64,000 nt of DNA, taken from assembly GCF_003852525.1 (NCBI RefSeq), contig NZ_QAJL01000003.1, positions 1,518,061 to 1,582,060 of the forward strand, written 5' to 3'. Below the pieces are notes generated by a model. The model made no database searches, was not told the DNA's origin, and was given only the letters and a program-made list of their open reading frames with translations. Origin of the DNA: Pedobacter sp. KBW06. Lineage in GTDB: Bacteria; Bacteroidota; Bacteroidia; Sphingobacteriales; Sphingobacteriaceae. This document shows, in pieces, positions 8,799-16,910 of this stretch (its first letter is position 1; each line of letters starts with the position of its first letter). Both the position numbers and the translations under genes were made by a program.

Positions 8799-10109
8799 TT
8801 ATTTATTTAATGGGATCCGGTCCAGGATCCCGGTGATTGGTCCTTTAACCCCTATTTTCCGGTTAAAGAAGATGGCAGATAATATGAGCAGCAGCATGCA
8901 GATCACGGTAAGGAAATAGCTGAACTGCATGAGCACTTTTGCCCAGCTTAAATCCTTCATAAAAAATTCCTTGTAAAGCAAGAGACCAACGCTGCCCAGA
9001 TAACCCGCAGAATCGCACATGTATACAAAGAAACCCGCATTGGCCTTGATCTTGAATAAAGCAATCATCCGCTCAAATAAGACCACCTGAATTGGTGTGT
9101 AGGCTAAAAACAAGCCCAGTCCAACCAGGAGCATCCAGAAAAAAGGGCTCAGCAGATGAAGGTGAAAGAGCAAGGTACTTCCACCGCTGATCATCAGGCC
9201 CAGTGCCACCAGATATTGGGTTCCCCAAAAGCCTTTGATGTTGTTTCGAATCAGTGATAAACATCCTATGGCAATCAACACGACCACTCCGCTGATGGCT
9301 TCGGTGAGCGAAAAGACGGTTTTATCCCAATGTGGTGCAATTTCATTCCAGATCTCTACGGAGAAATTATCCCGGAAATCCCGCATCGTGGTCAGCATTG
9401 TGTAGACCAGCCCAATGCCTAATATCGCCGGACCATATTCTTTTAAGGCCAGGCGTTTGTCTGCAGCCGTCATAGGAAGGCGTTCTACCCTTAATAATTT
9501 ATCTGTCTCATCCGGTTCGGGAATTACGGAGAGCATCCATACAAATAAGAGGAAGGCAGGTAAAAAGAGTAAGCCCATGACACAAGGCATCCAGAATTCA
9601 TTAATGAAGGGGAGCCATTCGTGTACCATAAAATAAATGGTTTTGATGATTCCTGAAGACACAATGAGACTGATGCTCATTCCCATGGCCAGCATCTCTG
9701 TGAAACGTCTTCCTTCGAGGTAGCTAAAAATAATGCCCCAGACCATTCCTAAAGGCAAACCGTTCAGAAACAAAAAGAAAAAGTTATAGGGATAAGGTAC
9801 CAGGCCGAAGAGCAGCAGGGAAACTTCCGAAAAGAGGATCAGGCAGATGATGAGTTTTTTTCTTCCCGAGGCTTTGAGCTCAGAGATCACTTTGATGCCC
9901 AGAAATTTAGAGACCATATACCCGAATACCTGGGCAATGATCAATACGGCCTTATAGTCCAGATCCCAGAGGCTCATTCCGGCATACGTACCACTGGTAA
10001 AGGGCTTTCTGAAGGCATACATACAGAAATAAGTACCAAAGGCAGCAATCATACACCAGAACACAAAGAATACTTTGGAATGGCTCAGCAAATGTTTAAG
10101 TCGGTTCAT
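8799..10109 (-). CDS. DUF5690-family MFS-like membrane transporter
   Basis: This 436-aa protein has about twelve hydrophobic segments and the MFS-like organisation of the DUF5690 family, with a start region containing FWCMIAAFGTYFCMYAFRKP and a central cytoplasmic loop around residues 205-220. No substrate has been assigned to the family to my knowledge. Its position between the flavoenzymes (15 nt from the upstream gene) and the exported hydrolases makes it the only inner-membrane transporter candidate in the phosphonate operon. I infer that it imports 2-aminoethylphosphonate, an N-methylated derivative or another small product across the inner membrane after SusC/SusD uptake. The FRKP segment after TM1 resembles the loop of sugar-phosphate antiporters, which would suit a phosphonate but is weak evidence. 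Confidence 0.8.
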   Translation of the reverse strand: MNRLKHLLSHSKVFFVFWCMIAAFGTYFCMYAFRKPFTSGTYAGMSLWDLDYKAVLIIAQVFGYMVSKFLGIKVISELKASGRKKLIICLILFSEVSLLLFGLVPYPYNFFFLFLNGLPLGMVWGIIFSYLEGRRFTEMLAMGMSISLIVSSGIIKTIYFMVHEWLPFINEFWMPCVMGLLFLPAFLLFVWMLSVIPEPDETDKLLRVERLPMTAADKRLALKEYGPAILGIGLVYTMLTTMRDFRDNFSVEIWNEIAPHWDKTVFSLTEAISGVVVLIAIGCLSLIRNNIKGFWGTQYLVALGLMISGGSTLLFHLHLLSPFFWMLLVGLGLFLAYTPIQVVLFERMIALFKIKANAGFFVYMCDSAGYLGSVGLLLYKEFFMKDLSWAKVLMQFSYFLTVICMLLLILSAIFFNRKIGVKGPITGILDRIPLNK

Positions 10110-10124
10110 TCTGATGGTTTAGGT

Positions 10125-11363
10125 TTAGCCACTTACTTTTGTTGATCTCGCACGCGCACATCTTTCCAGCCATTCCGGACTGAAAGCATCGACCTCCCCA
10201 AAGCGCTGAAGGTCAAAAGCAGAGAAGTCGTAAGGGTTTGCTTTTCCTGCTGCAAGTTCGGCAAATGCCAGTCCTACTCCCCCGCTCACGGAGATTCCTG
10301 CGCCCACACATCCGGTTGCCATCAACAGGTGATTTACACCGGGAGCAACGCCCATAGACAGGTTATTGTCCGGCGTATATCCGGAAAATCCGGCTACATA
10401 ATACTTCATCCCGATATCGTAAACTTTGGGAAAGAAACGGGCCAGCTTGTCGATCACTTCTGAAAGGTCCTGAACGCCTTTATCAGGGCTAAAAGAGAAG
10501 TCATTGACATTCTGTGGAATCAGATCGGCGGAGACACTCAAAGAGTTCCGTTCCCTGATACCAAACAGCAGGCTGCCACCTTCCGGGCGTGCATAGGCCT
10601 GGGCATCCGGCAACAAGACAATCGGCGAATTTACCGGAAAAATATCATTCTTTTCTGTGATCCAATATTGGCTTCTGGTGGGGGCCATTGGCAAACTCAC
10701 CCCTGCTTCACGGGCAAATTTTGGTGCCCATGCACCCGAAGCTACAATGGTGGTCCCGGCAGTGATGTCCCCTTCTTTGGTATGAACACCAAGGACATCA
10801 TTGCCGTCCATGATCAGATTTATGGCTTCCAGGCCCTGAATAAATTCTGCGCCCTGCAGTTTCGCACATCTGGAGAAGAAGGTGCCCAGCAGATAGGGAT
10901 CACAATAGGCTTCATCAGGCATATAGCCAATGCTCAATGCCTCATCTGTCTTTAGCCATGGCGACATTTGATGTGCTTCCTCCGGGGAGATATAATGCGC
11001 AGGCTGATTAAATTCAGCCGCAATTTCCATTAGTTCTTTCAGTTCTTTTTCCCTTGCTTCAGAAGCTGCGAGGTGAATCACGCCGCTGAATTTCATGTCC
11101 ATAGATTCGCCCAGGATTTTCTCCATTTCGGCAACCACCTGATAAGTTTCGAGAGAAAGCGGGATAAAAGGCTTTTTAGCCCTGATTTTGGTCACCAATG
11201 CTGCAGCATGACTCGTGGCAGCATTGCAAAGTTCATTCCGGTCGAGCACGATAATTTTCTTTCCCGGATTGTTCCGGGTATAATAATAGGCGATGGCACA
11301 ACCAAAGACACCTCCCCCAATGATCACCGTATCGGCGCTCTTATATTGTTTGTTCATACTCAA
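10125..11363 (-). CDS. FAD-dependent amine oxidoreductase (DAO/dimethylglycine dehydrogenase-like)
   Basis: The 412-aa protein carries an N-terminal Rossmann dinucleotide motif (IIGGGVFG, residues 14-21) and the DAO fold throughout. His52 in ATSHAAAL aligns by motif with the histidine that binds FAD covalently in dimethylglycine and sarcosine dehydrogenases, so a covalent flavin is plausible. The C-terminal FAD-binding segment is GFSGYTPDNN...ATGCVGAGIS. Members of this fold oxidise C-N bonds of secondary or tertiary amines. With phnY and phnA next door, the expected reaction is oxidation of 2-aminoethylphosphonate or an N-methylated form to phosphonoacetaldehyde, or demethylation ahead of it. 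No signal peptide is present, so it is cytoplasmic. The substrate is inferred from context only. Confidence 0.88.
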   Translation of the reverse strand: MSMNKQYKSADTVIIGGGVFGCAIAYYYTRNNPGKKIIVLDRNELCNAATSHAAALVTKIRAKKPFIPLSLETYQVVAEMEKILGESMDMKFSGVIHLAASEAREKELKELMEIAAEFNQPAHYISPEEAHQMSPWLKTDEALSIGYMPDEAYCDPYLLGTFFSRCAKLQGAEFIQGLEAINLIMDGNDVLGVHTKEGDITAGTTIVASGAWAPKFAREAGVSLPMAPTRSQYWITEKNDIFPVNSPIVLLPDAQAYARPEGGSLLFGIRERNSLSVSADLIPQNVNDFSFSPDKGVQDLSEVIDKLARFFPKVYDIGMKYYVAGFSGYTPDNNLSMGVAPGVNHLLMATGCVGAGISVSGGVGLAFAELAAGKANPYDFSAFDLQRFGEVDAFSPEWLERCARARSTKVSG

Positions 11364-11386
11364 TTTGGTTTTAAAGGTCTTGTTGT

Positions 11387-12547
11387 TTACTGGTATATCT
11401 TTTTAATGCTCGCTTCGGCATAGCCGGCAGCGGAGGTCATCCCCTTTCCGCCTATTGCGGTCCGAATGTGGATCCGGTCATCAATATCGTACTCGACGAT
11501 TGGCCTGGTCTTGTGCTGGGGATAGAATCCCGCCCAGGTTTCCGAAATCTGACGGACATCAAAGTTCACAATACGCTGTGCTTCCCTGATCATCAGTTCA
11601 TTCAGCTGGCAATTGATTTTGAAGCCAAGGTTGTCTGTTTCATTTACCTCCGCGTATTCATGGGAATCTCCGATAATGATGGAGCCATCTATCCCCTTTT
11701 TGAACAGGATATGGATGCCCCATTTTCTCAGTTCTTCCTGATCTTCGGGATTTGAGAGCTTTTTAAAGGAAAGACATTCCTGAAAAGATTCGTACCTTCT
11801 GATGGAGAGGCCAGTCAGGATATTTCCTTCCAGCTGTACTTCCGGCATGGGGAGGGTTTTCATCATTTGCAGCTTACAAAGCGTAATTCCACTTTCCTTA
11901 AACAGGTCGGCAAAAAGCAGTTTAAATTCCCCTCCGTTGCAGATCACCACTTTCTCTGCATGGATGACCTCTCCCGCAGCGCTGACCAATCTAACCTGAT
12001 CAGCGAGCGCCTGACATTCCACAATTGCTGTAGCAGGTTTATAGCTGAGGTCAGGATATTTTCCGCTGGCCCAGGTAATCAGCCTGCGGATCATCTGATC
12101 CGGCTCTACACTGACTTCCTGAGGGAAGAAAAGTCCTCCTTTGCAGTATTCTTTGTCAAGAGATGGATATTTGGCGATACATTCTCCGGCAGATAACAAT
12201 ACCGATTTATAATCCGCCTGATCCATTTTGGTTTTTAATTCCAGGATTAGTTGCAGTTCTTCCTGATCAGAGGGGATATAGAGTGTCCCGTTATTGCGGA
12301 CACTGATGTCAAATTCCTGCTGAATTTCTTTATAGAGTTCAGTTGCCCGCAAGGCGTAAGGGAACCAATCGGAGGCCATTCCTGAAGGCACCACCTGACC
12401 AAAATTCCTGACCGTAGCATTTACCGGATACTGGTCTTTTTCTGTCAGCAGGACTTTCTTTCCCATCCGGGCAGCATGGATCGCATGAAAGGTTCCGAGC
12501 ACCCCGGAGCCTACAACTATTAAATCATACATCGGTGTTTTCATCAT
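11387..12547 (-). CDS. FAD-dependent oxidoreductase, TIGR03364-like, aminophosphonate-associated
   Basis: The 386-aa enzyme begins with the FAD-binding motif VVGSGVLGTF (residues 11-20) and a second signature ATVRNFGQVVPSGMA that fits the TIGR03364 flavoprotein clade. That clade is known from phosphonate gene neighbourhoods and has been proposed to deaminate an aminophosphonate related to 2-aminoethylphosphonate. The C-terminus has the usual FAD-closing loop (ISETWAGFYPQHKTRP...GGKGMTSAAG). It starts 6 nt after the phnY stop, so the two are probably translationally coupled, which suits direct transfer of the reactive phosphonoacetaldehyde to PhnY. It is soluble, without signal peptide. The clade assignment is by eye and moderately confident; the exact amine substrate is not known. 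Confidence 0.88.
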   Translation of the reverse strand: MMKTPMYDLIVVGSGVLGTFHAIHAARMGKKVLLTEKDQYPVNATVRNFGQVVPSGMASDWFPYALRATELYKEIQQEFDISVRNNGTLYIPSDQEELQLILELKTKMDQADYKSVLLSAGECIAKYPSLDKEYCKGGLFFPQEVSVEPDQMIRRLITWASGKYPDLSYKPATAIVECQALADQVRLVSAAGEVIHAEKVVICNGGEFKLLFADLFKESGITLCKLQMMKTLPMPEVQLEGNILTGLSIRRYESFQECLSFKKLSNPEDQEELRKWGIHILFKKGIDGSIIIGDSHEYAEVNETDNLGFKINCQLNELMIREAQRIVNFDVRQISETWAGFYPQHKTRPIVEYDIDDRIHIRTAIGGKGMTSAAGYAEASIKKIYQ

Positions 12548-12553
12548 TTTATT

Positions 12554-13999
12554 TTACCAGGGCATAGAAAATGTTTTCACATAGGAGAAGCATTTGATCG
12601 CTTCTACCACTCCTTCTTTGATACCAAGACCGGAATCTTTGATTCCTCCAAAAGGAGAATTCTCTATCCGGTATCCCGGCACTTCGTTGATGTTGACGGT
12701 TCCTACTTTCAATTCTTTCACAAAGCGGATGGCATGGTCCATATTGTTGGTCACCACGCCGGAGGACAAACCAAAAGCAGTAGAATTAGACAAGGCGATG
12801 GCATCATCGACATCTGTGAAAGTCAGGATTGGCGCTAAGGGTCCAAAGGACTCCTGCACAACCATTTGCGCATCTCTAGGCACCTTCACAATCACGGTAG
12901 GTTCCAGCAGCGCACCATTGCGTTTGCCGCCAAACAGCACTTCTGCGCCTTGTGAAACCGCCATGGCGACCACCTTTTCCAAATAAATGGCGGAGGCTTC
13001 ATCGATGACTGTACCTACTCTGGTTTCCGGATCTGCAGGATCGCCACAAGTGTATTCTTTTGTTTTTTCAACGAGGCGTTTGGTGAACTCATCAGCGATG
13101 CTTTCCTGAACCAGGATTCTTTTTACCGCAGTACAGCGCTGGCCGGAATTCCGGTATGCACCTTCGGCAGCCAGGCCAACGGCAAGATCCAGGTCTGCAT
13201 CTTCCAGAACAATCAGCGGGTCATTACCACCAAGTTCCAGGATTACTTTTTTATAACCCGCAGTGGCTGCGATTTTTTTCCCTACCGCCACACTTCCCGT
13301 AAAGGATACCAGATCAACTTCCGGAGCCTGGACCAGGACTTCGGCTACTTCTTTGGTTTCCCCAAGCAATACGCTCAGCATGTATTCAGGTAATCCCGCT
13401 TCGTACAATAATTCCACGAAACGGATTGCCGTTAAAGGTGTTTTTTCTGAAGGCTTCAGGATCACCGGAGTTCCGGCCGCCAATGCAGGGGCAATTTTAT
13501 GTGCCACCTGATTTAGCGGATGGTTAAAGGGGGTGATGGCCACAGCAAGCTTTAAAGGCTCACGAAGGGTAAATATTTTACGTTGTTTTCCATTGGGGGA
13601 AATGTCACAGGAATAGATTTGTCCGTCGTCTTTGAGGCATTCAATCGAGGCAAACAGCAGCACATCGTGTGCTCTTCCAATTTCATAGTTGGCTTCCCTG
13701 ATGCACAAACCTGATTCCGCAGTAATCAACTGCGCAAATTCTTCTTTCCTCAGCAAGAGCAAAGCCCTTGCTTTGTCTAAAATGCTATACCTTTCATAAC
13801 GGCTTAAAACGGGTCCTCCTTTGAGGGCAAGGGCTATCGCATTTTGGGTATCCGACTGGCTGGCCATTTCTACAGTGCCTACCAAACGCCCATCGTAGGG
13901 GCTGTTTACCGCTAACTGTTTTCCGGAAGAAACGGGTTGGGCAGCAACAAGGGAAGCTAGTTTAATGATATTATCAGTGGCGGTTAATTCTTCTTTCAT
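12554..13999 (-). CDS. phnY: Phosphonoacetaldehyde dehydrogenase
   Basis: This 481-aa aldehyde dehydrogenase oxidises phosphonoacetaldehyde to phosphonoacetate with NAD, the middle step of aminoethylphosphonate breakdown by the PhnY/PhnA route. The catalytic Cys289 lies in NSGQRCTAV and the general-base Glu in LELGGNDP, and the cofactor loop GSVAVGKKIA is intact. The N-terminus AVNSPYDGRLVGTVEM is typical of the succinate-semialdehyde dehydrogenase-like branch that contains PhnY. Assignment to phosphonoacetaldehyde rather than another aldehyde depends strongly on the adjacent phosphonoacetate hydrolase gene, 53 nt upstream, and on the amine-oxidising flavoenzymes downstream. It is cytoplasmic. 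Confidence 0.87.
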   Translation of the reverse strand: MKEELTATDNIIKLASLVAAQPVSSGKQLAVNSPYDGRLVGTVEMASQSDTQNAIALALKGGPVLSRYERYSILDKARALLLLRKEEFAQLITAESGLCIREANYEIGRAHDVLLFASIECLKDDGQIYSCDISPNGKQRKIFTLREPLKLAVAITPFNHPLNQVAHKIAPALAAGTPVILKPSEKTPLTAIRFVELLYEAGLPEYMLSVLLGETKEVAEVLVQAPEVDLVSFTGSVAVGKKIAATAGYKKVILELGGNDPLIVLEDADLDLAVGLAAEGAYRNSGQRCTAVKRILVQESIADEFTKRLVEKTKEYTCGDPADPETRVGTVIDEASAIYLEKVVAMAVSQGAEVLFGGKRNGALLEPTVIVKVPRDAQMVVQESFGPLAPILTFTDVDDAIALSNSTAFGLSSGVVTNNMDHAIRFVKELKVGTVNINEVPGYRIENSPFGGIKDSGLGIKEGVVEAIKCFSYVKTFSMPW

Positions 14000-14052
14000 A
14001 TACTTATTTTAAATTGGATGCAGATCCCCCCTGCAATGGTGTCTGCTAAATA

Positions 14053-15294
14053 TTAATGAGTACCATTTACGGTAAAATCAAATACATCGAAATTGCGGGG
14101 ATCACCCTGTGCTTTCATTTTGTAGGTTGCATTGAGGGCATGAGAAACCACCAAAGGAACCATTTCTTCATATCTTCCGCCATGGGAACGCAGCGTTCCA
14201 TCCAGGGCCTTCAGGTCGTGATCAGCAGGCGTTTTTCCGACTACCACATCACGTGCAGATAACACAAAAAGATCACCTGTCCTGTCTGCCGGTTGTTCCA
14301 GCAAGCGGCAACCTTTTTCTTTGTTGTACACTTCTGTAATGCCTGGTTGTGCCGCCAGCCATTGTTCTACTTCATTGATATCTGAATTGTTATTTACATA
14401 GACCAGCACATAAGATCCGAGTGCGCCATGGTGTTTCACATAAGGATCGGTAATCGGGCAAATCACGCGGAATCCGGCACCAAATTTTTCGGTCAGCATG
14501 GTTTCGATAAACAGGACATTTGGAGATCCATCAGCTTTCACTTTAGCGTTCATGCCATGATCTGCGGTAGCACCGATAATGGCGCCCATTTCCAGCATTT
14601 TTCCGATTTCCACATCCTGAGCTTCATAAAAGGCAAGGGATTCTTCCGTATCCGGAGCATAAGTATGCTGCATATAATCCGTCAGGGAAAGGTATAAGAA
14701 ATCGGCCATGCCGTTTTTAATTAATGCCACCCCTGCACGCAGTACGAACAAACTGGCTTCGGCACTATAGATGGCAGGAGTTTTATGACCGATCACTGCT
14801 TCAGCATTTTCGATGCCATGGGTATCCAATTTTGCCTGGTCAGCTTTTTCTGCGGAGAAAGCAATGCCTTTCAACTGATAAGAAAGGATGTCGCGCAATT
14901 TCTCTTTTGCCGTGACCACCGCTACTTTACGGCCTGCGTTTGCTGCGGCAGCTAATAAAGTCTCTGCTCTGAGGTATTCAGAAGAGTTCATCATCACTTC
15001 CTGATCTTTTTTAACATCGTAAAAGAAATTACCGCAAATGCCATGCACGGCAGGACTAACCCCGGTAACGATCGAAGAGTTGTTGACATTGGTAAAAGAA
15101 GGCAAAGCACCACGCACCATCCCTCTATACCCTTGCAACACCATTTTTTTAAGGTTCGGCATCCTGTCGTGCGCCATGGTCATATCCAGATATTCATCTG
15201 CAGAACCATCCATGCAGATCACGACGATTGGTTTTGCAGGTGGGTTATAATCTATACCGTTGACTGAAAAGGGGGTTGTTGAGATATTGTTCAT
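14053..15294 (-). CDS. phnA: Phosphonoacetate hydrolase
   Basis: The 413-aa enzyme cleaves the C-P bond of phosphonoacetate to acetate and phosphate. It belongs to the alkaline phosphatase superfamily, and the family's metal and catalytic residues are all visible: Asp29 in CMDGSADE, the nucleophile Thr68 in SFTNVNNSS, the Asp/His pair in SLTDYMQHTYAP, the ATADHGM Asp-His, and a final His in LRSHGGRYE. Thr68 and Asp29 fall at the same positions as I recall for the Sinorhizobium meliloti enzyme. There is no signal peptide. It lies 114 nt downstream of susD; that gap holds a promoter-like TTAGGTT region and a hairpin, so phnA and the following genes may have their own leader as well as read-through from susCD. 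Confidence 0.95.
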   Translation of the reverse strand: MNNISTTPFSVNGIDYNPPAKPIVVICMDGSADEYLDMTMAHDRMPNLKKMVLQGYRGMVRGALPSFTNVNNSSIVTGVSPAVHGICGNFFYDVKKDQEVMMNSSEYLRAETLLAAAANAGRKVAVVTAKEKLRDILSYQLKGIAFSAEKADQAKLDTHGIENAEAVIGHKTPAIYSAEASLFVLRAGVALIKNGMADFLYLSLTDYMQHTYAPDTEESLAFYEAQDVEIGKMLEMGAIIGATADHGMNAKVKADGSPNVLFIETMLTEKFGAGFRVICPITDPYVKHHGALGSYVLVYVNNNSDINEVEQWLAAQPGITEVYNKEKGCRLLEQPADRTGDLFVLSARDVVVGKTPADHDLKALDGTLRSHGGRYEEMVPLVVSHALNATYKMKAQGDPRNFDVFDFTVNGTH

Positions 15295-15358
15295 TTCTGT
15301 TTTATTTTATACTGATGATTATATTTTAATTTACGATTATGTTTTCATTAAAAAGGGA

Positions 15359-15380
15359 AGGACCGCGACCAAACGGTCCT
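15359..15380 (-). promoter_or_regulatory. Leader hairpin with UUUGGUCG loop upstream of phnA
   Basis: On the minus strand a perfect 7-bp stem (AGGACCG/CGGTCCT) encloses the 8-nt loop TTTGGTCG. It follows TAAGTTAGGTTAG (15404-15392) and stands 64 nt before the phnA ATG. The same loop, on a stem of different sequence, occurs at 39794-39830 in front of a susC gene. Because UCCCUUUUU follows the stem and susD ends 28 nt before it, this could instead be an intrinsic terminator of susCD or an attenuator. Confidence 0.5.
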
Positions 15381-15408
15381 AACCCAACGTACTAACCTAA
15401 CTTATTTT

Positions 15409-16905
15409 TTATTTTAACAGCCACATGATCTGGTCTCTATCGTCTACTTCTGTTCCAAATTGCGCACGCAATGCTGCCCTGTAATTTTCTGTATTGTCCG
15501 TATTTTCGGCGGATGGATATGCCCATCTGACCGGAAGTTTAGTGACGCTGTTTACTCCTGAAAATTTAAATTCAGGAATTCCGGTACGGCGGTTCTGGAA
15601 CCAGGCTTCCGCGCCTGAGTTTTCGGCCAGTGAAAGGTACATCTGCTCATGAATCAGTTTTAAGCCATCAGGACCTCCGATATAAGGGGCTTTGGCGCTC
15701 AGGTAATCTCCAATCGGCGCATTATAAAAAGCCATGGAAGCGGTGACGCCGTTGTCATAATGTGTTTTTGCATTCTCCGCAATCCAGCCTCTGTTTGCTG
15801 CTTCTGCAATGTTTAATTCCTGCTCTGAGTAGCCCAGAAAAATGGAAGGTTGACCAACGAAATTCCAGAACCTTTTCTCATTTGGTTTGGAAAGTTCTCC
15901 ATTGTTTTTCCGTTGGTTATTGACAATTGCAGTAACCGCTGCACTTGCGCCTGTATATGAAGCAAAGTCTGCCCTGACAGCAGTTTCATTTGTAGGGTTG
16001 GCTGCCAGCGCTTTCGGTGTAGGATCGGCTACGACCTGTAATCTTGGATCCAGGTATTTTTTAAGCAGGTCGATATAAGTATCCACATACAAAACCCCTT
16101 CCCTTAAAATCCCGGTATTCGGGTTATAGGTTCCCCTAAAGCCATCCTCATCTCTGTGGCTGAGCTGCATGTTGTCGGCCAGGCTGCTAAACAAAGGATA
16201 TTTCGCCGGGTTTTGAACGATATTCTGGAAGCGGCCTTTTACATTCAGCTCCGCATCACCTTCTTTTTTACTCAAAAGGATTAGCATTCTGATCGTGTAG
16301 GCATTGATTGCTTTTTGCCATTTTTTAAGGTCTCCGCTAAAATAAATATCACCGTCAACGGAAGCACCCGGATTGGCCAGAATGAAGGCTCCCAGTTCGT
16401 TGTTTGATTCGTCCAGCCATTTTAAGCATTGGATGAATACCGATTTTTGGGCATCATATTTAGGTTTTGGAAACTTTGCACCCTGCATTGCTTCTGATAG
16501 TGGGATGTCTCCCATTTGCCTGGTCATGATGCTATAGTAGTAGGCTTTTAAAAATTTAGAAAGAATCACGTAGACAGGCGTATTTGCTTTTTCTGCTTCC
16601 TGAATCATTTTTTCGATATTTCTCAACGCACTGTTTGCTGCTGAGGATGCTCCAAAATAAAAGGTTCCTCCTCCGTATTTATAGCTCAACGGCCCTGAGT
16701 CTGCGGTAGCAAAAGTATGGTATTGCGGGTCCTGATAAGCATCTGAAAAGGCGCTTACCGGAGCTGGGGTCACGGCAGTAAATAATAAACTCGGCGGTAC
16801 GGAAGCCGGATTATTTGGATTTTCTCTTAACTCATCATATTTCAAACAACTGCTTGCTGTTACCAGGAGTAAACATAAGCCAAGCATTCTATATATAGTT
16901 TTCAT
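15409..16905 (-). CDS. SusD/RagB-family surface lipoprotein, phosphonate locus
   Basis: The 498-aa product starts with a lipoprotein signal (MKTIYRMLGLCLLLVTASSC) and should sit on the outer surface as the lid of the SusC transporter. The SusD-like alpha-solenoid is recognisable from the N-terminal NPNNPASVPPSLLFTAV, the TPR-like region FLKAYYYSIMTRQMGDIPLSEAM and the C-terminal EAWFQNRRTGIPEF. The sequence looks closest to the SusD-like_2 branch often found with non-glycan or unknown ligands. Its gene begins 5 nt after the susC stop, so the pair is co-expressed. The ligand is not evident from sequence; the downstream phosphonate genes suggest a phosphonate-bearing molecule. Confidence 0.92.
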   Translation of the reverse strand: MKTIYRMLGLCLLLVTASSCLKYDELRENPNNPASVPPSLLFTAVTPAPVSAFSDAYQDPQYHTFATADSGPLSYKYGGGTFYFGASSAANSALRNIEKMIQEAEKANTPVYVILSKFLKAYYYSIMTRQMGDIPLSEAMQGAKFPKPKYDAQKSVFIQCLKWLDESNNELGAFILANPGASVDGDIYFSGDLKKWQKAINAYTIRMLILLSKKEGDAELNVKGRFQNIVQNPAKYPLFSSLADNMQLSHRDEDGFRGTYNPNTGILREGVLYVDTYIDLLKKYLDPRLQVVADPTPKALAANPTNETAVRADFASYTGASAAVTAIVNNQRKNNGELSKPNEKRFWNFVGQPSIFLGYSEQELNIAEAANRGWIAENAKTHYDNGVTASMAFYNAPIGDYLSAKAPYIGGPDGLKLIHEQMYLSLAENSGAEAWFQNRRTGIPEFKFSGVNSVTKLPVRWAYPSAENTDNTENYRAALRAQFGTEVDDRDQIMWLLK

Positions 16906-16910
16906 TCGTA

